Shown one piece after another: positions 8,265-15,852 of a stretch of 64,000 bases of DNA (position 1 is the first letter of the stretch; each line of letters begins with the position of its first letter). The translations under genes and the position numbers were made by a program. The stretch is from Saprospiraceae bacterium (GTDB lineage: Bacteria; Bacteroidota; Bacteroidia; Chitinophagales; Saprospiraceae): assembly GCA_020630435.1 (NCBI GenBank), contig JAHDBJ010000006.1, positions 62,001 through 126,000 on the forward strand. Direction: 5' to 3'. A model generated the notes under the pieces. It was given only the letters and a program-made list of their open reading frames with translations, was not told the DNA's origin and did no database searches.

Positions 8265-9257
8265 ATGAGAAGATTAAAACCACACATTATGGGGATATTA
8301 TGCTTCTTTTTACTAGGAGATTTGTTTGCATATCCTCCTACAGAAAATAATTATTATACCTATGTTACAGATAGAGTATTTTACTCGGCACAGGATTTAG
8401 TAGGATATACTTTTCGACCAGCATTTTTACAAAATGAAAAAGAAGAAATCTCTAAGTTAAAAGTAGAAGAAATCTCGTTTTTTGTTACTACAGAAATACT
8501 GGGCATAGCACGCAATAATAAAAAACAAACCTATACAGTTAATAACATTGAAAGCAAAGAATATGGTTTTATTATTGCCCTAGTAAATCCGTACGATTTG
8601 GATCAGGTAGGCCACTTAAAAATCATCTTAGATAAAGAACGTCAAGCAGAATATTTGATCTATAAGGAGTCAGTCCACACACCAGAGTATATTTTTCATT
8701 TAGCTCGATTAGATGAGGCTGAAGAGACTGAAATTAAAAAATATTATACTTCTAGACAACAGACCTACATTAAGGTAAGAAATAACTTATGGGGATATAC
8801 TTTCACCCCTTATCTTAAAATAGAGAATAGCTCGATTCGACAAGATAGAATAGACCAAGCAGATAACTTACGGTTTGGTTTTTCAGAAGAAATTATTGAT
8901 CTTACAGGAGATAAAACTCGGAACAAAGTTTATGTTTCATTCGCAAATATTTTTAAAAAGAAAGAAAATAAATTAACCAGAGAAATTCCTTATGAGGAGC
9001 GACGAATACGTCGAGAATATTATTTTAATATCAATGGCATTCTTGATAAAAAAGCAGATGAGAGCGATAGCGAACAAAAATATAAAATCAAGATGATAGA
9101 GGAGAAAGTGAATACAAACGGACTCAATTTGGAAGAACGATACCAATTAGAAATTCACTTAGAAAATAGTCCTCACGAACAAATATTTGTTTATCTAACA
9201 AATTTGTATGAGATGAGTTGTATTGAGCTTGATGGTGTGAAGTACTATTTAAGATAA
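8265..9257 (+). CDS. secreted protein of unknown function with an apparent internal duplication
   Basis: Not recognised. I start it at the ATG at 8265 (330 residues) because this gives a plain signal peptide (MRRLKPHIMGILCFFLLGD then LFAYPP); an upstream TTG at 8217 would bury it. Two halves look related: SAQDLVGYTFRPAFLQNEKEE near residue 40 and NNLWGYTFTPYLKIENSS near residue 175 both carry GYTFxP followed by an acidic patch, and each half ends in a short beta-rich segment (GHLKIILDKERQAEYLIYKES; MSCIELDGVKYYL). It has no lipobox and no T9SS tail, so it is probably periplasmic. It is monocistronic, with a strong terminator at 9304-9330. Confidence 0.6.
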   Translation: MRRLKPHIMGILCFFLLGDLFAYPPTENNYYTYVTDRVFYSAQDLVGYTFRPAFLQNEKEEISKLKVEEISFFVTTEILGIARNNKKQTYTVNNIESKEYGFIIALVNPYDLDQVGHLKIILDKERQAEYLIYKESVHTPEYIFHLARLDEAEETEIKKYYTSRQQTYIKVRNNLWGYTFTPYLKIENSSIRQDRIDQADNLRFGFSEEIIDLTGDKTRNKVYVSFANIFKKKENKLTREIPYEERRIRREYYFNINGILDKKADESDSEQKYKIKMIEEKVNTNGLNLEERYQLEIHLENSPHEQIFVYLTNLYEMSCIELDGVKYYLR

Positions 9258-9303
9258 CAATTGACCAAAGCTATTGACTAACCATTTTTATACATACTAT
9301 GGG

Positions 9304-9330
9304 AAGGCTGCTTAAGGGCAGCCTTTTTTA
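9304..9330 (+). terminator. strong terminator after the 8265 gene
   Basis: Arms AAGGCTGC (9304-9311) and GCAGCCTT (9318-9325) with a 6-base loop and a following T-run to 9330. The T-run overlaps the stop codon of the convergent gene. Confidence 0.9.
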
Positions 9331-10755
9331 ATATGTAATTTTGACCAACTGAAGAAAACGGCGGCGTTCACTAGGTACAATGACTTGATCACTAGCAACT
9401 TGTAAAGCATCTTTAAATCGCAATTGTATTTTTTTCTGTTCGGTATTCATAATATTTTTACGTTCTTGTTTTCCTTCTGAAGTGATAATATATTCACTAA
9501 CACTATTCTCTTTTTTGATGTCATCATTGTATAAATATCGGAGGTTGCTTTTATTTTTTAAAATAAAATAAGAAGAATAAATCGCTCCGTCATTTTGTGA
9601 AAATTGACGTTTGTATAAAATTTCACTCCAATGTAAATTTCCATCTGGATGAATCGATAATACAACTAAATCATCATAGTAATAATCGGTATATCCTGCA
9701 TAAGGAGAAATTCTAGGAGAATAACTATCATTGAGGTTTCTGGAATTGGTAAAAACTTTATGTCTTTCAACCGTCAATATAATCCCGCCATCTTTTCTAA
9801 AAGTGATGTTATTTACGAGTGCTTCGTTGAACGTCTCTTTCTCGCCACTTACCTTGCCTTTAACAGCTGCTACAAATTCTTTATCAAAATTGTGAAACAC
9901 AAGGTTGTAATTGTTCACATTATTTGAAGGAATCGAAAGATAAAAATAACCTTTGGCTCGTTCAATTTTTTTATCATCAAAGAGACCGCCACCAACCAGT
10001 TGTTTGTTTATATCATCATAATCAAAAAAGGCATCAAAAATTAATTGTTCTTTTAATGGGATAGCATGAAAATTTTCCTCCATGCCATTTACTTGTAGTA
10101 CAATGAATCGGCTTTTTTTACGGCTTAAACGAAAGTTATCTTTTAAAAATACTAAGAACAATTCGCCTCGATTAGAAATAACAGTTTGAAAAAGATCTCG
10201 ATTTGCCGAAAGGTCTCCTAGAGCAATTTTCTTATTCCAAAGCACTTTCATTTTTTTAGTATCGAATGCAAGGGCTTCAAGTTCATCGTGTTTAGGAAAA
10301 TGATAAAGTATAAATGTTTTTTTATCTCTTGATAGAATAAAGTCATAGTCTGGTGATAACTCCCATTGTTTATGGATTTTAACCGTAGAGGAATCTACCA
10401 TTTTTAATTTAGGATTATATTTTCTAATTTTTATAAACGTTTCCAACTTTTTCTTATAGCGATAGATAATGGAAAAATCTTCTGTGTTAGGAACTACTCC
10501 TAAAACAGTATGATACTTTTTCTCAAACTCCATTGCTTGAGTATTTTTTAGATTCATTTTCTCATCAAATACCAATATTTCCGTTTGATCAGAACGATCT
10601 AAGGCGAGATAAACCCTTTCATCAAACTTTCCTATGATTTCATAACTATCACCTTCTCGTATATTTATCTCCTCTGAGATAGTTACAGTTTGTGCAAAAA
10701 ATATCGTTGACTTTAAGAGTAAAAAAGATGTAAAAAGGTAAAATCGGAGCTTCAT
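9328..10755 (-). CDS. secreted hypothetical protein, possibly beta-propeller-like
   Basis: Not recognised. A 475-residue protein with a signal peptide (MKLRFYLFTSFLLLKSTIFFAQ). The body is a chain of short beta-strand-like segments with repeating phrases such as ERVYLALDRSDQTEILVFDE, DYDFILSRDKKTFILYHFP, and GELFLVFLKDNF, which resemble propeller blades, but no named repeat can be assigned. There is no lipobox, no transmembrane segment after the signal and no T9SS tail. It is monocistronic and its stop overlaps the terminator of the convergent neighbour. Confidence 0.6.
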   Translation of the reverse strand: MKLRFYLFTSFLLLKSTIFFAQTVTISEEINIREGDSYEIIGKFDERVYLALDRSDQTEILVFDEKMNLKNTQAMEFEKKYHTVLGVVPNTEDFSIIYRYKKKLETFIKIRKYNPKLKMVDSSTVKIHKQWELSPDYDFILSRDKKTFILYHFPKHDELEALAFDTKKMKVLWNKKIALGDLSANRDLFQTVISNRGELFLVFLKDNFRLSRKKSRFIVLQVNGMEENFHAIPLKEQLIFDAFFDYDDINKQLVGGGLFDDKKIERAKGYFYLSIPSNNVNNYNLVFHNFDKEFVAAVKGKVSGEKETFNEALVNNITFRKDGGIILTVERHKVFTNSRNLNDSYSPRISPYAGYTDYYYDDLVVLSIHPDGNLHWSEILYKRQFSQNDGAIYSSYFILKNKSNLRYLYNDDIKKENSVSEYIITSEGKQERKNIMNTEQKKIQLRFKDALQVASDQVIVPSERRRFLQLVKITY

Positions 10756-10958
10756 ATTTTAGTGATTATACTAACTTTAACGATTAAAAATCTGAAATTA
10801 GTTGGATAAACGAACGTATTTTAATTTAAAATGCTTTTGTGCAATAAATTTTCCACTTCAGAATCAGATGGCTTGAAAATCTAGTTTCATTGACTCATTC
10901 TTTAATTCAAAACAAACCTAATATAAAACTGTTTCTTATATTGTGATAAAAATATTTT

Positions 10959-11504
10959 ATGTTTTTAAAGAAAGTATTCCTTCTTCTTTTACCATTCCTA
11001 GTTTTTTTTTCAGCTAAAGGGCAACTTAGTGAAAAACAATATAGCGAATTGGTTCAACGGGAACTAGGCGGTCAATTAGAAGCACCTGTTCCTAGTGGTC
11101 GTGTCGATGTATTGACGGACTATTTTGCTATTGAAGTAGAGTTTGCTCGAAAATGGAAGAATTCTATAGGACAGTCTTTATGGTATGCCTTAAATACTTC
11201 GAGAAAAGCAGGGATTGTACTTATATTAGAAAATGAAAGTGATTGGAAGTATGTACAACAATTAACAACGACATTGGATTACTCCAATTTAAAAAGCAAA
11301 GTCAAAGTTTGGATATATCCAAATGACTTTAAGAAAAGAGTTCCTAAGAGTTATGGACCTACTCCAAAGCGTATTCCTAGTGAATATTGGTTGACCAAAG
11401 CGACTAAAATTCGACACAATAAAGACTGTAGATATTTTAAGAAAACAAGAGGAGATTATTGTTCTCCCAATAAAGGAACGCCATGTAAAACTTGTGGTGG
11501 ATAA
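10959..11504 (+). CDS. secreted nuclease-like protein with a Cys/His (zinc-type) tail
   Basis: A 181-residue protein with a signal peptide (MFLKKVFLLLLPFLVFFSAKG). The middle has a sequence resembling a PD-(D/E)XK nuclease core: GRVDVLTDYFAIEVEFARKW then SIGQSLWYALNTSRKAG and IVLILEN, giving an Asp and an ExE/K pair with the flanking helix expected for this fold. The last 35 residues carry HNKDCRYFKK, YCSPNK and PCKTCGG, a likely zinc-binding knuckle. A similar two-part layout occurs in uncharacterised bacterial proteins. Activity is inferred from motifs only. It precedes recG by 27 bases on the same strand and may be cotranscribed. Confidence 0.6.
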   Translation: MFLKKVFLLLLPFLVFFSAKGQLSEKQYSELVQRELGGQLEAPVPSGRVDVLTDYFAIEVEFARKWKNSIGQSLWYALNTSRKAGIVLILENESDWKYVQQLTTTLDYSNLKSKVKVWIYPNDFKKRVPKSYGPTPKRIPSEYWLTKATKIRHNKDCRYFKKTRGDYCSPNKGTPCKTCGG

Positions 11505-11531
11505 ATAAACGTTAAAGAACATTTTAAGACC

Positions 11532-13649
11532 TTGAAAAAAACAGAAGACATATTTGAAACGCCAATTGATTTTTTAAAAGGTGTAGGGCCGACTAGAGCA
11601 AGTCAGCTCAAAAAAGAGATTGGGGTACATACTTTTGGTGATTTGTTAACACATTTCCCATTTCGTTATGTGGATAAAACACAATTCCATAAAATTAGAG
11701 GATTACAAGAAAGCAATAATGGGGTACAAATTAAAGGAATACTTCGTCGTTTAGAACTTATAGGAGAAGGACGAAAGAAAAGACTCGTCGGACGGTTTAG
11801 AGATGAAACGGGTTCTATAGAGTTGGTTTGGTTTAAAGGGGCAACCTATCTACAAAAAACATTAAAAGTGGGTGTAGAGTATATTGCATATGGTAAGGTG
11901 ACTCGGTTTAGTAAAAAACTCAATATTGCTCATCCTGAAATGGAGTTGGTTGTAGAGCGAAATTTAGTAGATGTGGCAACATTAGCGCCAGTCTATCCTA
12001 GTACTGAATTATTGAATAAAAAGGGTTTAGATGCGAAAGGGATTCGACGACTGACCAAAGCCCTGTTAGAAGAATTGTCTAAAGTTAATATTCCTGAAAA
12101 TTTACCCGATTATATTGTCAATAAATTTCGGTTTCCAAGTCGATTTGAGGCACTTAAAATGATTCACTTTCCTAAAACCCAAAAGGAACTACAGGCCGCT
12201 AGAAATCGACTAAAGTTTGAAGAACTCTTTTTTTTACAACTTCGACTTTTACAACTCAAAAAAAATAGAAAGGATGCCCTACGAGGCTATGTCTTTGACA
12301 AGATAGGAGCTTATTTTAATAATTTTTATCAAAAAAATCTACCCTTTGAACTAACAGGTGCCCAGAAGAGAGTTGTTAAGGAGATTCGGAAGGACTTAAG
12401 GACAGGAAAACAAATGAATCGCCTATTACAGGGAGATGTTGGAAGTGGAAAGACAATTGTAGGCTTAATGGCAATGCTTATTGCTTTAGATAATGGATTC
12501 CAAGCCTGCTTGATGGCGCCTACTGAAATTCTAGCACAGCAACATTATAATTCTATTCAAAACTATGTAAAAGGTCTAGCCGTTCGAGTAGCTTTTTTAT
12601 CAGGTAGTGTGAAAGGTAAAAAACGAAAAGAATTACTCCGATTGCTAGAGTTGGGAGAAATCCATATTATAGTAGGAACGCACGCTTTAATAGAAGATCC
12701 TGTAAAGTTTCACAATCTAGGTTTAGCGATTACAGATGAACAACATCGCTTTGGAGTAGTACAACGTTCAAAACTATGGAAAAAAGCTAACCCATTGATG
12801 CCTCATATTTTAGTAATGACGGCTACACCAATTCCTAGAACATTATCTATGACTTACTATGGCGATTTAGATATTTCTGTCATTGATGAATTACCACCTG
12901 GGCGGAAAGAAATTAAGACCTTACACAAAACAGAAAGTGGGCGTTTAAGGGTAATTGGTTTTATGCGAGAAGAAATTGCTAAAGGTCGGCAGGTATATGT
13001 GGTATATCCTTTAATTGAAGAATCCGAAACACTTGACTTGCTAAATTTGGAACAGGGATACGAAACGCTACAAAGAGAGTTCCCTCCGCCAGAATTTCAG
13101 ATTAGCGTTGTACATGGTCGAATGAAGCCTGCAGATAAAGAATTTGAAATGCAGCGTTTTGTAAAAGGACAAACACAAATTATGGTTGCTACTACTGTAA
13201 TTGAAGTTGGGGTAAATGTGCCAAACGCATCGGTAATGATTATTGAAAATACAGAACGTTTTGGACTCTCTCAATTGCACCAACTGAGAGGACGGGTTGG
13301 GCGAGGAGCCGAACAGTCTTACTGTATATTATTGTCGAGCTATAAATTAACACAAGAAGCCAAAGAACGAATACAAACAATGGTAGGCACCAACGATGGT
13401 TTTAAAATAGCCGAAGCAGATCTCAGGCTTCGTGGTCCTGGAAATATGGAAGGAACGCAACAAAGCGGCATGATAAGTTTTAAAATTGCAGATTTAGTCA
13501 AAGATGGTCGTATCCTCCAAACTGCTAGAGAGATAGCCCATAGAATCCTAGATGATGATTTTCATCTTGAACGTTCGGAACATTTACCTATAAAAAAGTT
13601 TATGTTGACCTACGCCAAAAAAATCAAAGGTTGGGGACGTATAAGTTAA
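11532..13649 (+). CDS. recG: ATP-dependent DNA helicase RecG
   Basis: A 705-residue superfamily-2 helicase that regresses stalled replication forks and processes Holliday junctions. The wedge/OB domain begins with FLKGVGPTRASQL and THFPFRYVD. Walker A is GDVGSGKT at about residue 301, Walker B is DEQH at about 402, motif III is TATPIPRT, and the C-terminal helicase half has QLHQLRGRVGRG. Length and motif order are normal. The only start consistent with the conserved N-terminus is TTG at 11532. It follows the secreted nuclease-like gene by 27 bases and has no strong terminator of its own. Confidence 0.95.
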   Translation: MKKTEDIFETPIDFLKGVGPTRASQLKKEIGVHTFGDLLTHFPFRYVDKTQFHKIRGLQESNNGVQIKGILRRLELIGEGRKKRLVGRFRDETGSIELVWFKGATYLQKTLKVGVEYIAYGKVTRFSKKLNIAHPEMELVVERNLVDVATLAPVYPSTELLNKKGLDAKGIRRLTKALLEELSKVNIPENLPDYIVNKFRFPSRFEALKMIHFPKTQKELQAARNRLKFEELFFLQLRLLQLKKNRKDALRGYVFDKIGAYFNNFYQKNLPFELTGAQKRVVKEIRKDLRTGKQMNRLLQGDVGSGKTIVGLMAMLIALDNGFQACLMAPTEILAQQHYNSIQNYVKGLAVRVAFLSGSVKGKKRKELLRLLELGEIHIIVGTHALIEDPVKFHNLGLAITDEQHRFGVVQRSKLWKKANPLMPHILVMTATPIPRTLSMTYYGDLDISVIDELPPGRKEIKTLHKTESGRLRVIGFMREEIAKGRQVYVVYPLIEESETLDLLNLEQGYETLQREFPPPEFQISVVHGRMKPADKEFEMQRFVKGQTQIMVATTVIEVGVNVPNASVMIIENTERFGLSQLHQLRGRVGRGAEQSYCILLSSYKLTQEAKERIQTMVGTNDGFKIAEADLRLRGPGNMEGTQQSGMISFKIADLVKDGRILQTAREIAHRILDDDFHLERSEHLPIKKFMLTYAKKIKGWGRIS

Positions 13650-13661
13650 ATAAAGAGTAAA

Positions 13662-13697
13662 CTCGACTTTAGCCCATTAAGCTCCGCTAGCAGCTAT
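13662..13697. repeat. dispersed 36-base repeat, copy A
   Basis: This stretch matches 18722-18757 at 29 of 36 positions without gaps, starting with the identical CTCGACTTTAG and ending with AGCTAT. It lies just after the recG stop. No protein or RNA function is visible; it may be a remnant of a small interspersed element. Confidence 0.4.
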
Positions 13698-13704
13698 GCT
13701 TTTT

Positions 13705-15171
13705 TTAAAAAAATCGGTATCCTACCCCAACATTCAACCCATATCGATATAGTTTTGTATCAAGCAGATAATCACTTTTAGTAATTGAAGTGATATTATA
13801 CCTGATGTTTGGACTGAATATGAGTCGCATACGGTTGGATAATTGATAATTGATTTTTAATGCTCCTTTTACCCCTAAACCAAAAGACTTTTTATATACC
13901 CCATCAGATATGGTAACAGGCTCAAGAAGTGTTGAAGAGGCTAAGGCTTGGCCTCTTACTCTAGTTTGCAAATTCCAATCTATGCCCATTTCTACCCCTA
14001 GATTCCACTGTCTTTTTGGTATAAAATCATGTCCTACAACTAATCCCATGTTGATAGAGTTATAACGATTATAAATATCAAATTTGGTTTCTTGATACCC
14101 CATCACAATTGAATCCCCATATATTTCTATTTGCTCACCAGTTGAAGTAGAAGTAATGACCTCAAGCAATATATTTTCCAATACATATTCTTTTTCTTGA
14201 TTGTAGGAATGTCGAAATTTGTCGTTCCAATTGAAATAGTTTAGTCCTGCACCAAGATAGGTATTCTTTGTCAGGTAGTAATTGACTCCTATATCTAAAG
14301 AAGTAGTCATCAAGGATGTTTCAGAAACATCTCTTGCTTTAGCAAAACCATTTATATTTCCAACCTTAGAATTAAAATTTTGAAAGGTTTGACCGATTCC
14401 AACTTTTGTATAAAATTCAAAACTTTTTTTACGCTTAAACTTTATATTGTTCATATTCAAATCGTGTTCTTGACTAGGAAACACCACAAAATCTATAGCT
14501 TCTAGTTCTTTAAGACCTGAATGTTTCATAAAAGACGAATTTGGATCAACGCTATTGGATTGCGTTGGTTTCTCCTTTGTTTCAACTTTTTGTCTAACAT
14601 TTAATCCTTTTTCTTGTTTTCTTTGTAAAATTAAATCGTTGCTTTTTTCATATGTTGACTTATTCAATATAAAAGTCTTTTTTATACTATTTTCAGTAGG
14701 GACAAAACGAGAAGTTGGCTCTTTTTTTTCTGATTGTATAGTACTTGAAGTATGAACAATCGCAGGTATTGAAGTATTTTTATTTTTAGAAAAATGACCC
14801 AAGTTTAGTTTTTTCATAGGGGATAAAACGACTTTCTCTTTTGAGGGTTTTATGGTAATGTGTTGCTTATTGGCAAGCCTTTCTTCAACTATTGCACTAG
14901 TACTGATTTCTTCATCTGTAGTCAAATTGGTTTTGGTTTCTTCTCCTTGAACTGCTTCAGTCTGTATTCTTTTATAGTAGAAATTTAATGTTCCGATCCC
15001 TACAAAAAATAAAAACCCAATAACAACCATAAGCAATAAATTGCTGTTGTTCTTTTTCCATCTCTTTTCTTTTCGTCCTTGTAGATCTTCCCATCCCCTC
15101 TCCAAATCCAAAGGAGATTCATAAGATTCCATTCTAGATTTAATAATTTTGTGTAAATCTTTATTTTCCAT
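13705..15171 (-). CDS. ECF-linked membrane protein with a C-terminal beta-barrel-like domain
   Basis: A 488-residue protein starting 6 bases after the sigma factor stop, so almost certainly cotranscribed. Residues 1-40 are charged and cytoplasmic (ESPLDLERGWEDLQGRKEKRW), one transmembrane helix follows at about 44-63 (LLLMVVIGFLFFVGIGTLNF), then a Lys/Ser/Thr-rich low-complexity stretch, and from about 250 on an alternating beta pattern with paired Gly/aromatic residues and a final YRYGLNVGVGYRFF. That final phenylalanine and strand pattern are like porin-type outer-membrane barrels. The layout is common for genes behind Bacteroidota ECF sigma factors; the short cytoplasmic head may bind the sigma factor, which is inference. 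Confidence 0.65.
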   Translation of the reverse strand: MENKDLHKIIKSRMESYESPLDLERGWEDLQGRKEKRWKKNNSNLLLMVVIGFLFFVGIGTLNFYYKRIQTEAVQGEETKTNLTTDEEISTSAIVEERLANKQHITIKPSKEKVVLSPMKKLNLGHFSKNKNTSIPAIVHTSSTIQSEKKEPTSRFVPTENSIKKTFILNKSTYEKSNDLILQRKQEKGLNVRQKVETKEKPTQSNSVDPNSSFMKHSGLKELEAIDFVVFPSQEHDLNMNNIKFKRKKSFEFYTKVGIGQTFQNFNSKVGNINGFAKARDVSETSLMTTSLDIGVNYYLTKNTYLGAGLNYFNWNDKFRHSYNQEKEYVLENILLEVITSTSTGEQIEIYGDSIVMGYQETKFDIYNRYNSINMGLVVGHDFIPKRQWNLGVEMGIDWNLQTRVRGQALASSTLLEPVTISDGVYKKSFGLGVKGALKINYQLSNRMRLIFSPNIRYNITSITKSDYLLDTKLYRYGLNVGVGYRFF

Positions 15172-15177
15172 ATAGAT

Positions 15178-15753
15178 CTATTTTATACCTCTTTTAAAAA
15201 CACTCAATTTTGACCGTATCATTTTCTTTGCTTTTGACAATTGAGATTTTGAAGTTTGCACACTAATGCCCAATTCTGCGGCAATTTCTTTGTGTTTATA
15301 ACCATCGATCTCATACATATTGAAAATCGTTCTATAACCATTTGGTAATTCTTTGATAATCGCTAAGATGTACTCTTCTGAAATGAGTTCTACATCTTCT
15401 TGTTCCTCGCTTTCATCTACTACGATATAAGAATAGTCTAACTCCGAAATTTTTATTTTCTGATCTCTAATTGTTTTGAGGGCTATATTTATGGCAATTC
15501 GTTTGATCCAAGTTACCAATGCTCCTCTTTGTGGATCGTACTGCTTAATTTTATCAAAAACGATCAAAAATGTTTCCTGCAAAATATCCATTGCTCCAAA
15601 ATGAGGCATTTCGTATCTTCTACAAGTCGTAAGTATCTTAGGAGCATATTCCTTGTACAACAACTTTTGACAAGTAACATCCTTCTGCATACAACCTACT
15701 ATAACCTCATCGAGATTATAAGTAGAATTTGCTTGAAGTTGAATGACTTTCAT
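15178..15753 (-). CDS. ECF RNA polymerase sigma factor
   Basis: A 191-residue sigma-70-family protein when started at the ATG at 15751-15753; the longer reading from 15837 starts inside the palindrome region and lacks conservation. Region 2 contains AMDILQETFLIVFDKIKQYD and TWIKRIAINIALKTIRD, and region 4 has LPNGYRTIFNMYEIDGYKHK followed by EIAAELGISVQTSKSQLSKA. It directs a specific set of promoters in response to an envelope signal, usually through the membrane partner encoded next. The upstream LRR lipoprotein gene is separated from it by a perfect palindrome. Confidence 0.9.
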   Translation of the reverse strand: MKVIQLQANSTYNLDEVIVGCMQKDVTCQKLLYKEYAPKILTTCRRYEMPHFGAMDILQETFLIVFDKIKQYDPQRGALVTWIKRIAINIALKTIRDQKIKISELDYSYIVVDESEEQEDVELISEEYILAIIKELPNGYRTIFNMYEIDGYKHKEIAAELGISVQTSKSQLSKAKKMIRSKLSVFKRGIK

Positions 15754-15791
15754 TCTAATTTGGATTGACAATTTTTTGTGAAGGTTAATTA

Positions 15792-15829
15792 AAATCCAAG
15801 TAGAAAATTTAAATTTTCTACTTGGATTT
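15792..15829 (-). terminator. 38-base perfect palindrome after the LRR gene
   Basis: Two exact 19-base arms meet with no spacer (from AAATCC at 15792 to GGATTT at 15829). On the minus strand it lies 24 bases after the LRR lipoprotein stop and is followed by TTTTAATTAA, so it can end that transcript. It is also only about 40 bases upstream of the sigma factor start and could double as an operator. Confidence 0.7.
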
Positions 15830-15852
15830 CTAGTCAAAAGAATAATTTTTTC

